A stretch of DNA of 64,000 nucleotides, taken from the NCBI GenBank assembly GCA_007570785.1, contig ML660201.1, positions 39,674,588-39,738,587 on the forward strand. Direction: 5' to 3'. Shown here in pieces: positions 35,838 to 47,758 of the stretch. The translations under genes were made by a program, and so were the position numbers. The notes below the pieces were generated by a model. That model was given only the letters and a program-made list of their open reading frames with translations, did no database searches and was not told the origin of the DNA. This DNA comes from Antilocapra americana. Lineage: Eukaryota > Chordata > Mammalia > Artiodactyla > Antilocapridae. How positions within the stretch are numbered: position 1 is the first letter of the stretch; every line of letters begins with the position of its first letter.

Positions 35838-37023
35838 ATCGGTTTCTCTCCTCCGGGTATGGAGGCTGAGAGACCCCAGGAAGAAGAGGATGGTGAGCAG
35901 CATCAGAGTCCCCATCAGGATGAGCATGGCTGGCCCCCCACAAGCTCCAGCACTCGGCCTTGGAGGTCTGCCCCTCCATCCCCTCCTCCTCCAGGGATTC
36001 GCCGAATAGCCCTGGGGCCCGGCTTGGCCTCCCTGTTCTCCCTGCAGACCGAGCTCCTTCTGGACCTGGTGGCGGAGGCCCAGTCCCGCCGCCTAGAGGA
36101 GCAGAGAGCCACCTTCCATCCCCCCAAGAACCCCCCAAGCCTAGGTCGAGCCCTACCCCGGCCTCTTGAGAACAGAGAACAGCTCTACAGCACCATCCTC
36201 AGTCACCAGTGCCAGCAGATGGAAGCCCAGCGGTCAGAGCCTCCCCTACCCCCAGGGGGGCAGGAGTTCCTGGAGTTGCTGCTGAGAGTTCAGGGTGGGG
36301 GGCGAATGTAAGAGCAAAGGTCCCGGCCCCCTACACACACCTGCTGAGACTTGAGCCCCCACCAGCCCCTCTGCATTCCTGGGGCTCAAAAGCTGGGCAG
36401 CCCCATTGCATGCCCTCACCTCTTCCAGGGAGGGGCACCAGAAACTGGAAGACCCAGCAGAAATCTCAATATTCATCACCCTCATCCACCTTTCCTGGGA
36501 AGTGGAGCGGGTGAAAGTCTCAAACCCTGGGAATAGCCAAGGTAGGATGGGTAATAACTCCCTCCATAACCAAGTGTGTTATGAGGATAAGAGAGGATCC
36601 CAGCCTCAGTGGGACACCTCACCCTCTCTTCTGATCTCAGGGAGTGCCTAAGAGTCTCGGTCCTGAAATGTGGGGACACCCCCAGTAGTCAAGCTACCAG
36701 GTGGGATCTCAGGGCTCTGTCCTCCATCTCCCAAAAGAACAGCAAATTTCCCAACGTTTTGACCTGAGAATTCCACCCTCCTTCCCAATAAGAAGAAAGG
36801 AAGAGAGGGTATAGCAAAGACAGAAAGACCATTCTCACATTTCCATCACTGGCACCCCCTAGCCCCAGGACTGAGGGGCCTACAGGCTGTGAAAGGACAC
36901 TGAGCCCTGCCCACCCACCCTCCCCACTGCTGTTCTGAACTGTCTGATGTTTGGTTATATGAATAAATGTGATCCCCCTCTGGAAAAAAAAATAATAATA
37001 AAAAAAGAAAAATAAGAAAACCA
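35822..37023 (+). pseudogene. GPSM3P: Processed pseudogene of GPSM3 (AGS4/G18)
   Basis: GPSM3 is a small regulator that holds G-alpha-i through GoLoco motifs, mainly in white blood cells. The intronless copy starts at ATG 35859 (MEAERPQEEEDGE) and stays open for 150 codons to TAA at 36309-36311. GoLoco 1 (residues about 63-85, QTELLLDLVAEAQSRRLEEQ) keeps its EEQR end. GoLoco 2 (about 106-128) keeps AQR. GoLoco 3 (from residue 135) is cut just before its EQR end. The same frame then runs from GAG after the stop to TGA at 36345-36347, probably the old stop, so TAA looks like a point change. The 3' UTR carries AATAAA at 36962-36967 and a poly(A) from 36983. A 16-bp TSD, 'aaaaataagaaaacca', lies at 35822-35837 and 37008-37023. 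Only 21 bases separate the TSD from the ATG, so no own promoter is present. It opposes SLMAP. Confidence 0.95.
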
Positions 37024-37355
37024 GGGCTTCCCCTGTGCCTCAGTGGTAAAAGAATCCAGCTGCCAATGCAAGAGAAATGGGTTCTATCCCTTATCTTGGG
37101 AGATCTCATGAGCCACGGAGCGACTAAGCCCATGCTCCACAACTACTGAGCCCATGCTCGAGAGCCAGGGAGCTGCAGCTACTGAAGCCCATGCCATAAA
37201 GCCTGTGCTCCCTAACAGAAGTCACTGCAGCAAGAAGCCTGCACACAACAATTAGAGAGTAGCCAGCCCCCGCTCACCGCAACTGGAGGAAGGCCCGTGC
37301 AGCCATGAAGACCCAGCACAGTCAAAAAAAACAAAGAAAGAAAAATAAGAAAACT
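37024..37355 (+). mobile_element. CHR-2-type SINE with target-site duplication
   Basis: Sense CHR-2: 'gggcttcccctgtgcctcag', a long middle of 'actactgagcccatgctcg' type repeats, 'gaagacccagcacagtcaaa' and an A-rich tail. The 15-base string 'gaaaaataagaaaac' recurs at its 3' edge (about 37341-37355). It is also found at the right edge of GPSM3 and, apart from its first base, at the left edge. The SINE therefore entered the MIR first. Confidence 0.88.
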
Positions 37356-37480
37356 GAGACAGAATTTCTGGCAAATTACTTGCCAGAAGTCACCAAGTAA
37401 ATAAGAAATAGGATGGGAACCCCTGTAATGATATCAGATGTAGTCCTTAACTCCCTAATTCTGACCTCCCAGGTCTTAAC
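37342..37480 (-). mobile_element. MIR SINE, right half
   Basis: Continuation of the MIR begun at 35715: 'aagaaaactgagacagaatt', 'agtcaccaagtaaataagaa', 'aggatgggaacccctgtaat'. Confidence 0.7.
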
Positions 37481-37650
37481 CATTCTACTCTATTGCCTTT
37501 TAGATGTTAGTTTATTTCCTCAATTTTACAGATGAGGAAACTGTCCCCCAAGAAAGAGAGAAAATTCATTCAAGGTTCAAAACCATTTAATAACAGTACT
37601 AGTACTAGGATGCAGCTTTCCTATTCACATGCTTTCCTATTTCACACCAG
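37481..37650 (-). mobile_element. Second MIR-like fossil
   Basis: Antisense MIR core 'cctcaattttacagatgagg' followed by 'aggttcaaaaccatttaata' and 'ggatgcagctttcctattca'. Confidence 0.5.
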
Positions 37651-37719
37651 GCCTTTTCCTACTTTTCTATCATCCTATTAACCTCTTTCACATTGCGCTT
37701 TCTGTTTTTTCTGAAATTA

Positions 37720-38159
37720 ATGTGCCTTTTTTGAGTATAAAATACTTATCACCGAAGTCAGGAAAGTACAATAAAACACAAAATAAAATTAAAATTATTC
37801 CTCTGAGCTTCCATCGATAACCAGTGTCAACACTTTAACAAATTTATATGCAGTGCATATAAAACCACTTCCCTGCCTCATATCTTAGAGAATGTTATAG
37901 ATCTGTTTTATAAACAGCTATATATTATTTGACTTTTTCATTTAAATCATTCTTTTCCCAAGGTATTAAATGTTTTTTTGAGTATGACGAAATGGCTATA
38001 TAACATTTCATAAATTTCATTAATATATTAAAACATAGTTCGTTCTACTGACTACATATGGAAGACTAATTACAATTACTCTCTGTGATGAAACTGTTAT
38101 GCAACATATCAGATAATATTCTTAGATTAAACCCCTAAAAATAACATTACTGAGTGAAA
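37720..38159 (-). mobile_element. Old L1M-like fragment
   Basis: Antisense-type L1M text around 'ttttataaacagctatatat' and 'ataacattactgagtgaaag'. Diverged; assignment uncertain. Confidence 0.35.
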
Positions 38160-38400
38160 GGGTATAATAAAAGGTAACACATATGTATTGCTTACTATTG
38201 CCAATCTATTCTAAGTGCTTCAGAGATATTAGCTGGTTTGAACATTGCAACAATTCTATGAGAGAGGAAATGAATATCTAGCGAGAACTGACTAGCCCAA
38301 GATCATGCAGCTAGAAAGTGGCAAACCCAGTTAGTCAGAATCCAGGATCCAGGCTCTTCGTCATTATGCTGGACATGCCACACTTTCTCAGCCACCTGAG
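38160..38400 (-). mobile_element. MIR SINE fossil
   Basis: Antisense MIR: 'taagtgcttcagagatatta', 'aacattgcaacaattctatg', 'caagatcatgcagctagaaa', 'ccaggctcttcgtcattatg'. Confidence 0.75.
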
Positions 38401-38799
38401 GCCAAGTCTCTCAGACATTTACTACATTTACTTCAAATGTACAAAACTCATCTGAGGAATCCTTTCAGTAAGCATCTCAGGAGATTCTAAGGTTTGAAAC
38501 CCACTATCTTAATCTAAAAAATTTTAAATAGTACTTCTTATAAATCCTTCTCATAAAACCCCTGAAAGTTATATTGGTTCATGTTTAAAATACAAATGGG
38601 AGGGCCAAGTAATAAAACACTCAAAAATGGTTAAAATATGTCTTTCTGACCAAGGATTAGGCATGACTTCTAATGACTTCTTAGATATTACATGAAAAGC
38701 ACAAGGCATGATATAAACTTAAAATTTTAGTCATTAAAGTTACTTTTACAATAAAGGATAAACTTCAGAATTTAAAACTTCTGTGCTATAAAAGACATC
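38401..38799. other. Intronic sequence, no feature seen
   Basis: AT-rich, no gene-like frame. Confidence 0.4.
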
Positions 38800-39965
38800 A
38801 TAAGAACAAATATTATGTAATTCCACTTACATGAGGCACCTAGAATAGGCAAATTCATAGAATCACAAAGTAGAAAACAGCAGTTATCAATAGCTGGGGG
38901 GGAGAGGGGAGTTATTACTTAATCAGTAAAGAATTTCTGATGGAAAAATTCTGAAAACATATGAAGGTGATGGCTACACAACAATGTGAACGTATTTATC
39001 TTGTACACTTAAAATAATAAAAGGTAAATTTTATGCTATGTATATTTTACTATAATAATACTTAAAGTCACCCTTATAACAACCTACAAAATGGGAGGAA
39101 ATATTTGCAAATCATTCATCGGATCAAGAAATTGGAGGCAGAATACACAACTCAACACTAAAAAGACAAAGAATCCAATTTTTTAAACAGGGAAAGAATA
39201 TGAACACATTTCTCCAGAAAACTATACAAATGGCCAGTAAGTACACAAAAAGATGTTCAATATTATTAGTTAGTTTTGGGGGAAAACACAAATCAAAAAC
39301 ACAGTAAAATACTCCACATTCACTAAATAGCTACAATAAAAAAGACAGATAATAGCAAGTTTTGAACAGGAAGCAGAGACACTGAACCGTCACATGCTGC
39401 TGCTACAGTGTAAACTGGTACAGCCACTTTGGAAGACAGTTTGGCAGTTTCCCGAAATGTAAAATGTGGAGTTATTAATACTATATGACTCAGCCATTCT
39501 TACTCTTAGAGATATAACCAACAGAACCGAAAATGTATGTCTACAGAGAAACTCTGACATGTATGTTCACAGTGGCATTTTTCATAACAGCCAAAAAGCA
39601 GAAATGACCCAAATATCCATCAACTGGTAAATGGATAAATGAAATGTTGCATATATCCCTACAAAGGAATATTATTTGTCAATAAAGAGTATGAAGTACC
39701 AATAACACTACAACAGGGACAAATCTTCAAAACTTACGCTGAATGAGTCAGGCACAAGAGATCACATGTTATATGATTCCATTTATATGGAATTTCCAGA
39801 TAGGCAAATCTAGTGGCCACCAGGAGCTGGGAGAAGAGGAAATGGGGAGTGACTGCTCGTGGGTACAGAGTTTCTTTCAGGTGCAGTGAAAATATCCTGG
39901 AACTAAACAGTAGTAAGGATTGCATAATTCTGTGAATATACTTAAAAACAATTGAAGTGTACCAA
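38800..39965 (+). mobile_element. Two neighbouring L1 3' fragments
   Basis: 38800-39060 is an L1 3' UTR tail ('ataggcaaattcatagaatc', 'gaaggtgatggctacacaac'). From 39080 a second, longer piece runs through late ORF2 ('aatgggaggaaatatttgca', 'gtaaactggtacagccactt') into another 3' UTR ending near 39965. Both read in the same direction. Confidence 0.7.
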
Positions 39966-40609
39966 AAAAACTAAAAGTAAACTAAAAAATATGGTTAAGA
40001 AGTCCATGATAAGGCCATAAATGTTGGAATAAAGTGCTCAGAAGTGGTTATTTTAAGACTGTAAGCAGTATATGAATTTTGAGAATGGGGGGGGAGGTGA
40101 CTCTGAAGGATAAAGGTAAAGTCTTTATGGAAATGGTAAGTAATAGAAACAAAGATGGAAATGTCAGAACTGTCAAGAAAATTAAAAACTAGGAAAGTAC
40201 AGTGTCACACACACAAAAAAGTTAAATTCATACTGAGTAAAATGGAGAAATAAGTTTCAGAGTAAAGAGAAAACAAAAATAGCAACCAAAATTATTCAAT
40301 GAATCATGACCCTGATGACTTTAAAAAAAAATCTGTTAGTAAATAAAAAACAAAGTTAAGAAAACATATAAACGATCTACATTTATAAAACTGAAGGAGA
40401 TATGGTCAGATTTCACCAAGTAGAGAGCACCAGAAAACAAGGGCAAAGCTGAGTACTTCGAGACATATTAATAGTATTGCTTTTACACAGCTAATTTATA
40501 CGACAAGATGAACTGAGTTATGCTGAATTCCCTGTCAACAAATCAGAACCACTCCCTCTTGTCCTAAATAGACTGAAGTGATGATGAAAGATGGATGATG
40601 GCACACTGC
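39966..40609. other. Intronic sequence, no feature seen
   Basis: AT-rich with a G-run at 40087-40096. No gene-like frame. Confidence 0.4.
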
Positions 40610-40720
40610 GTGCCAGAATGTCAGCTCCACGGGGGCGCGGACGTGTTTTCTTTAACTAGGACGGTGCTTAGCACATAGGAAGTGCTCAACACACTGGCTA
40701 AATGAATCAATAGCACTTTG
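40610..40720 (+). mobile_element. L2/MIR-class 3' end
   Basis: Text 'agaatgtcagctccacgggg', 'acggtgcttagcacatagga' and 'agtgctcaacacactggcta' matches the common L2 3' end. It stands out for its CpG-containing 'gggggcgcggacg' core. Confidence 0.6.
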
Positions 40721-41369
40721 AAATCTACAGAATACTTATGTATATTTTAGAAATTCACATCTACATGAGGGAATTCTTCAAATCTAAAAATCCTGTGAAG
40801 AGCCAGAGAAAACTGAGCTCCAAAACTACAGAGTTTCAGGGAAGAAAAGAATTCCCCTTGAAATACCACACTGACTGGAGACAGACAAGAAGCCTATATA
40901 ACTTCGTTGTATTGCTAAATGCTTAAACATATTCATGGATTTCTTTTATTTTTTTACACTGCCAGTATAATGAATAATAAGAGTCCATACAAATCTAAAG
41001 AATTAACTCTTTAAATGGTAAAAATAACTATATACACTTAGAATTCATCATGGTCAAATACAAGAATACACAACACAGAAGACAAAATCCCCTAAAGACA
41101 AAGATACAATTGAAGTAAAACGTAATAAATAAAACCAATATATAAGAGATACAAGGAGAAAGAGAAAATCTGTTAAAACCTATTCAATACTAACTGCACT
41201 TAGAACAATGAACACAGAAGACATAATCCTCCAACTTAAAACAATTTGACTCAAGATAACAGACAAGAAAAAACTACTCCAGTGATAAATATCTTAACAA
41301 TGATAAAGACAATTTCTAACAATGTTTGATTCAGTTAATTATTTGTAAACTGACATGGAGAATCAAAAA
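40721..41369. other. Intronic sequence, no feature seen
   Basis: AT-rich, no gene-like frame. Confidence 0.4.
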
Positions 41370-41665
41370 CAAACACACCTTCTGATGGAAAAAGACATAT
41401 ACCATATGATTTCCATCATGTATGGAATATAAAAACAAACAAAATAAACGAACAAACCAAACAAAATCAAACATGTGGATACAGAAAACAGAGCAGTGGT
41501 GATCAGAGTGGAAGGGAGGGAGCAAAATGGATAAAGGGGTCACCTGTACAGTGACAGATGCAAGCTAAATTTTTGGTAGTGAGCACAGTATAGGGTTTAC
41601 ATAAGCAGAAATATGATGCTATAGACACAAAATATATAATGTTATAAACCAAATTACCTCTATTT
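41370..41665 (+). mobile_element. L1 3' UTR fragment
   Basis: L1 tail order: 'ccatatgatttccatcatgt', 'gcagtggtgatcagagtgga', 'ataatgttataaaccaaatt'. Confidence 0.55.
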
Positions 41666-42850
41666 TTTAAAAAGACAGATCTTATTTTAAAGCATTACTA
41701 CACGACAGGCATTATTACTATACCTGTCACAAAAACAGTAAAATCAACACCAACAAAACAGTTTTATATTAAAATATCACTAAGAAGGTTACATTTAAAT
41801 ATTTAATCAACACAATCACTACAAAACTTTTATTCTTTAAATCAAAGTACTCTATTGTTAAAATGATGACAAATATTACTTGTTAGTTCACCTCACCTTT
41901 CTTTTTAAAAAAGATGCTGGAAGGCAATATACATGCAATTAAAGCTGTAGTTCAAGGTCAAATAATTCCCTTTGAACACACCAGAACATCGTGCTATATT
42001 TCTCACATTTGAGTACTGTTTTAGATTTACTCTAAGAACTTTATTAGAATCTAAAATATCAAGTAAATTTTGAGATGAAATGGTGTTTTGCTTTCCATTA
42101 GAAAACTTATGTCTTTACATGGATCAGTTTCAACTCTAAAGTTTAGTAAAGAAAATAAATTAGTTCAAGTATGAGAGATTTCTATTATTAACAATTTCTG
42201 AATATTTAATCTGAGCAAACTTGAAGCTATGTGAAAAAACTTAAGCAATTTTGGGCACTTTCTGTTAATACAGGAGTTCGCTTGGTAGGTTTTTTGAACA
42301 CTATGCTGAAAATACCGAATGAATTTCTAAATAATCCTAAATTAGAAAATTAATCCTACCTTAAACTTTTTGTCTCGTTCTCAAGTTGTTTTTCAAGACC
42401 CTGAGAGATTTACACTGTTTCAGGCTCATTATCTTAGTAGCAAAGCCGGATTTACACTAAGGAAGTGACAGTGCAGATTTTGGGTTTTGACATACATGCT
42501 TTACAATAGAAAACATTGTGCAAGTGAAGAAAGTACTAAGGTTGACAACTGCCACACCTGTTAAATAAAACTACATTTAAAAAAAAAAAAAGTAAGACTG
42601 TTGCTATATACTTATGCTGGGCTCAAATTCCTGAAAACCCTTTCCTCTGAAATCTCCTTCCCTTATCCCTTGCTCAAAATAATTTTTTTCATCCCAGAAC
42701 TCATAAAATGTATTCAAAATACATACTTCAGGACATCTTTATTATCTTTACATTAATAGATATAACTCTCTGAAACTGAAAATATTTTACTTGACTTCTT
42801 TGCTCCAAAGTAACTTAATAATGTTTTCCATTACATTTAGAGTGAATTTT
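41666..42850. other. Intronic sequence, no feature seen
   Basis: About 1.2 kb of AT-rich, single-copy-looking DNA. An A-run lies at 42578-42591. No gene-like frame. Confidence 0.45.
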
Positions 42851-43070
42851 AAACATCTCTCTTGGCTCAAGAGGTAAGGAAACCACCTGCAATGCAAGAG
42901 ATGCAGGAGATGTGGATTTGATCCCTTGATCAAGAAGATCCCTTGGAGAAGGAAATGGCAACACACTTCAGTATTATTGCCTGGAAAATCCCATGGACAA
43001 AGGACCCTGGGCAGGCTACAGTTCACAGGGTCACAAAGAGTCACACACAACTCAGCACACACACACAATA
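42851..43070 (+). mobile_element. Bov-tA SINE
   Basis: Diverged head ('acatctctcttggctcaaga'), then 'gatcaagaagatcccttgga', 'gcctggaaaatcccatggac' and 'ggtcacaaagagtcacacac', ending in a CA-rich tail. A small duplication 'tgcaagagatgcaggagatg' lies in the middle. Confidence 0.85.
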
Positions 43071-43217
43071 ACAACCTTATATATAAAATTAACTACTTCA
43101 CTCTTTTCATTTTTAAATCTACTCTTTTTCAAAATCTTTTTTCCATTTAGGTTATCATAGAATACTGAGCAGAGTTTGCTGCACTATACAGTAGGTCCTT
43201 GTTGGTTATCTATTTTA

Positions 43218-43431
43218 AATATAGTGAACGTGAAAGCTCGGTTGTGTCTGATTCATTGTGACCCCATGGACTGTAGCCCACCAGGCTCCTCTGTCCATGG
43301 AATTCTCCAGGCAAGAATACTGGAGCAGGTTGCCATTCCCTTCTCCAGGGGAGCTTCCCAACCCAAGAACCAAACCCGGGTCTCCTGCATTGCAGGCAGA
43401 CTCTTTACCATCTGAGCCACCAGAGAAGCCC
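43218..43431 (-). mobile_element. Bov-tA SINE
   Basis: Antisense Bov-tA from 'atagtgaacgtgaaagctcg' to 'ctctttaccatctgagccac'. It faces the plus-strand Bov-tA about 150 bases away. Confidence 0.9.
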
Positions 43432-43824
43432 TTTAAAAATAGCAGTGTTAATTAACTACCTTAATTTCTAACTATGCTCTTTAAAAAAGAGTTCTACATA
43501 CATGACTTCAGTTTACATAGTATAAATTCAGAAAATTATTAGTCATACATGTTTAATAACTGCTTGATATCTTCATGTCTACTTAATGCTGAAGTACATT
43601 TTAATAAACAGTTACATATTCAGCAATGACCTACCAGAACATGATGAATTAACAACAGGAAAACTATCATAAAATTATATAAATAGAAAATAAGCTACCT
43701 AAGTACTATAATAATGAAGAAATATAATTTGATTACTCACAAAACATATCTCTAAGACAAAAGTATTCAAATTTTACCACAGTATTTCACCTTTTTTTTC
43801 AACCTTGATGTATAAATTCCTATC
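43432..43824. other. Intronic sequence, no feature seen
   Basis: AT-rich, no gene-like frame. Confidence 0.4.
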
Positions 43825-44885
43825 AGTTCAGTTGTCAGTCATGTCCGACTCTTTGTGACCCCATTGATAGCAGCACACCAGGTTTCCCTGTCCATCACCA
43901 GCTCCTAGATCCTACTCATACTCATGTCCATTGAGTCGGTGATGCCATCCAGCCATCTCATCCTCTGTCATCCCCTTCTCCTCCTGCCTTCAATCCTTCC
44001 CAGCATCAGGGTTTTTGCCAATGAGTCAGTTCTTCACATCCAGTGGTCAAAGTATTGAAGTTTCAGATTCAGCATCAGTCCTTCCAATGAATATTCAAGA
44101 CTGATCTCCTTTAGGATGGACTGGTTGGATCTCCTTGCAGTCCAAGGGACTCTCAAGAGTCTTCTCCAACACCACACTTTAAAAGCATCAATTCTTTGGC
44201 GATCAGCTTTCTTTCTAGTCCAACTCTCAGATCCATACATGACTACTGGAAAAACCATAGCTTTGACTAGACAGACCTTTGCTGGCAAAGTAATGTCTCT
44301 GCTTTTTAATATGTTGTCTAGGTTGGTCATAGCTTTGCTTCTAAGGAGCAAGTGTTTTTCAATTTCATGGCTGCAGTCACCATCTACAGTGATTTTTGGA
44401 CCCCCCCAAAATAAAGTCTGTTCCTTTATTGTTTTCATTGTTTCCCCATCTATTTCCCATGAAGTGATGGGACCAGATGCCTTGATCTTAGTTTTCTGAA
44501 TGTTGAGTTTTAAGCCAACTTTTTCACTCTCCTCTTTCACTTTCATCAAGAGGCTCTTTAGTTCTTCACTTTCTGCCATAAGGGTGGTGTCATCTGCATA
44601 TCTGAGGCTGTTGATATTTCTCCTGGCAATCTTGATTCCAGCTTGTGCTTCATCCAGACCAGCATTTCGCATGATGTACTTTCCATATAAGTTTAATAAG
44701 CATAGTGACAAAATACAGCCTTGACGTACTCCTTTTCCTATTTGGAACCATTCTGTTGTTCCATGTCCAGTTCTAACTGTTGCTTCTTGACCTGCATACT
44801 GATTTCTAAGGAGGCAGGTGAGGTGGTCTAGTATTCCCATCTCTTTAAGAATTTTCCACAATTTGTTGTTCTTTAATAGGTATGT
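43825..44885 (-). mobile_element. BovB (RTE) LINE 3' third with long intact RT frame
   Basis: Minus-strand BovB. A single open frame of 275 codons (44861-44034) covers the reverse-transcriptase palm. It shows KGVRQGCILS (motif B type) and the catalytic YADD (context NSLRYADDTTLMAESEELKS), then the connection region with MVFPVVMYGSESW. The 3' end, at lower coordinates, keeps the standard BovB end with 'cagttcagttgtcagtcatg'. It lacks the endonuclease and the start of the ORF, so it is 5' truncated and cannot move by itself. Among the BovB pieces here it is the longest uninterrupted frame. Confidence 0.93.
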
Positions 44886-44955
44886 GTTTGTCAGGGTGAA
44901 TACTAAAATATTTAACCTTTTGTTGAAGATTATAAAATGTATGCTAAAAGGTTAC

Positions 44956-44958
<3 letters not shown>

Positions 44959-44989
<31 letters not shown>
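44959..44989. repeat. (AC)n microsatellite
   Basis: About 15 AC units without interruption. Likely length-variable between animals. Confidence 0.95.
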
Positions 44990-44994
<5 letters not shown>

Positions 44995-45129
44995 TAGAAG
45001 TACTTTTTTTCTACCAACAGAAATGTATAAAGTCCTAGCTTAAAAAACTTACTGTCAAAAAAGTAGTAAGGAATATCATTTATGACTACTTAATTTCTAA
45101 TATGTGTGGAATTTCAAAGTTTGTGGGGG

Positions 45130-45412
45130 GTTTTTAAGATTTATTTACGTATTTATTTTTGGCTGTGCCCAGTCTTCAGAGCTGTGGGCAGGCATTCTCC
45201 AGCTGCAGCGAGCAGCAGCCACTCTCCCTTGTGGCACTCAGGCTCCTCGTGGTGGCGGCAGCTCACGGGCTCTAGAGCCCGGGCTCAGGAGCTGCAGCAC
45301 ACCGGCTGAGTCGACTGGGGGCGTGTGGGCTCTTGCCTGAACCAGGCATGGAACCCAGGCCCCTGCACTGGCAGGCGGATTCTTAACCACTGCACCATCA
45401 GGGAAGCCCTGG
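45130..45412 (-). mobile_element. CHR-2-type tRNA-Glu SINE
   Basis: Antisense: 'tttttaagatttatttacgt' tail, a GC-rich middle ('cagctgcagcgagcagcagc'), then 'caggcggattcttaaccact' and 'gcaccatcagggaagccct'. Open frames across it are by-products. Confidence 0.88.
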
Positions 45413-45699
45413 AATTACAAACTTTTAACATATACTTTTGACTCTGATTCGTGTCCCATTTGTAAGAGTTATATTTAACTCAATAAGATTTCAGTTTACA
45501 TTTAAGTCTATTGAGAAATTAATGTGGACAGGGGGTGCCTGTATGGCTTTTCTCATTCCACATTTTCTCCTAAAACACGTGGGGAACCACCACAGTCTCC
45601 TTGGAAGTAGCAAAAATTAAAACTGGAGGTGGCGGGGGAACCATCATTGAGGTATACACACACTTATCTTTCATACGGAAAAACCATTAATTACCTTCT
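45413..45699. other. Intronic sequence, no feature seen
   Basis: No gene-like frame or repeat recognised. Confidence 0.4.
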
Positions 45700-46720
45700 A
45701 CATCCACTCAGTCAAGCACTTTGAGAGCTGTCACACTGACTAACTCACAGTCTTCTTAATCCACTGTCCGTAAGTGTCCATACCCACCACTCCACTGAAC
45801 AGCCTCAAGTCACTGATGAGACTACTACCTGCCAAATCCAAGGAATATTTTCAGCTTTTACAAGGTGACAGTTGAGTATTCTATCAGAAACTCTTCCCTG
45901 CCTTGTACCTCACTAATCCAATCTTTTCTGCTTCTTTAGCTTCTCTGGTTGTCCTTCCAAGTCTGTTTTCTTTTCCCTCACTCTGGTTCAAATTTTGATC
46001 ACCCCAGGGTTCCCGCCTAGCTTCTACCTCACTAGAGATGTATACACGTTGCTGGGAACACTTCCTACAGCCTTCACTGTATCAGCTGATGACTCCCAAA
46101 TTTGTTTCACTCCATCCAGATGGTTTGGTTGCACGCCAGCAATTTCTCTCAAACTGTCCTTTTTATTCTAACATTCTACTGGGTCTCCTTGCCTCTAAGT
46201 ACAATTTCAACATCTTTCACATTATCACCAAGACTGCAACTCTTAAAAACAAAGATTTAACCGTATAATTCTATTAAAATCTTTTTGAACGCCTCACCAC
46301 TTGTTCTAAAGGAAAAAGGAGCATGACGTTAAAATCCTTCACAGCTTGGTTCTGAACTACCTTTTCTGCCTCTTCTTCTGTTCCTTCCCTAAATAATATC
46401 ACACAAAGTCAGCTCCTCAAACAAGCCACCTATTTTTACTCCTATCAGTACTAATAAATCTATCACTCAGGCTGCCTAAAATGTACTTCCCACACATTTG
46501 CAAGCTAAAACACGTTCTTCTTTTAAGATGTGCTTCAGATATCAATCACCTCCAGAGAAGCCATTCTATTCTGCCTTCAAGGCCTTGTCAGTTGGTCATT
46601 CCATTCAATTCCAGCATTCCTACAGCAGTTCATCTGAATAGTACCTCTCCAAGCAATTATATCTCTGAATTGTAAGTTTTGGTAGACATGTCCACTTACA
46701 CAGAATCCCTGAAAATAGAG
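45700..46720 (+). mobile_element. L2 LINE, long degraded fragment
   Basis: Sense L2-like order: 'gctgatgactcccaaatttg', 'gacgttaaaatccttcacag', 'cacgttcttcttttaagatg', 'tgaattgtaagttttggtag'. Diverged, so extent is approximate. Confidence 0.45.
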
Positions 46721-46751
46721 GTTAGCTATCCTTGTTAGCTAGCAAGCCTGT

Positions 46752-47214
46752 CACATCAGTTCAGTTCAATCACTCAGTCATGTCTACTCTTTGTGACCCC
46801 ATGGACTGCAACACACCAGGCTTCCCTGTCCATCAGCAACTCCTGGAGCTTGCTCAAACTCATGTCCATCAATTCGGTGATGCCATCCAACCATCTCATC
46901 CTCTGTCATCCCCTTCTCCTCCTGCCTTTGATCTCGCCCAGCATCAGGGTCTTTTCCAATGAGTCAGTTCTTTGCATCAGGTGGCCAAACTATCGGCGTT
47001 TCAGCTTCAGTATCAGTCCTTCCAATGAACATTTAAGACTGATCTCCTTTAGGATGGGCTGCTTTTATCCTCTTGCAGTCCAAAGGACTCAAGAGTCTTC
47101 TCCAACACCACAGTTCAAAAGCATCTACTCTTTTAACGCTCAGCTTTCTTTATAGTCCAAGTCTCACATCCATACATGACTACTGGAAAAACTACAGCTT
47201 TGACTAGATGGACC
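46752..47214 (-). mobile_element. BovB LINE 3' end fragment
   Basis: Antisense BovB 3' text: 'tcagttcagttcaatcactc', 'cttccctgtccatcagcaac', 'tccttccaatgaacatttaa', 'actacagctttgactagatg'. It is 5' truncated at about 47214. Confidence 0.9.
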
Positions 47215-47284
47215 TGGGCAACAGAGAAGCCCAATAAACAAATGCTATGTAGTTTATGTCACCCTCTATTTTAAATACTCTAAT

Positions 47285-47717
47285 GTTTCACAGATGGTCA
47301 ACAGGCACATGAAAAGATGCTCAACACCACCAATCATCAGAGACATGCAAATCAAAACCAGAATGAGATATCATTTCACACCTGTCAGAATGGTTATCAT
47401 CAAAGAGACCACAAATAATAAATGTGCCAAGGATGTAAAGAAAAGGAAATACTTGTACATCATTGGTAGAAATGCAAATTGATGTAGTCACTGTGTAAAA
47501 CAGTACGGAGGTTCCTCAAAAAACTAAAAAGAGAACTACCATATGATCCATCAATTCCACTCCTGAGTATACAGACAAAGAAAATGAAAACACTAAATCA
47601 AACAGATACATGCTTCGCAATGTTCACAATAGTACTATTTACAATAGCCAAGATACGGAAGCAAACTAAGTCTCCATCAATAGATGAATGGGTAAAGATA
47701 CAGTGTAAGTAGATACA

Positions 47718-47758
<41 letters not shown>

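Noticed and set aside
35815..36138. 107-codon minus-strand proline- and glycine-rich frame
   Set aside because: Antisense shadow of the GC-rich GPSM3 retrocopy.
45106..45340. GC-rich open frames as a gene start
   Set aside because: They fall in an antisense CHR-2 SINE, whose body is naturally GC-rich.
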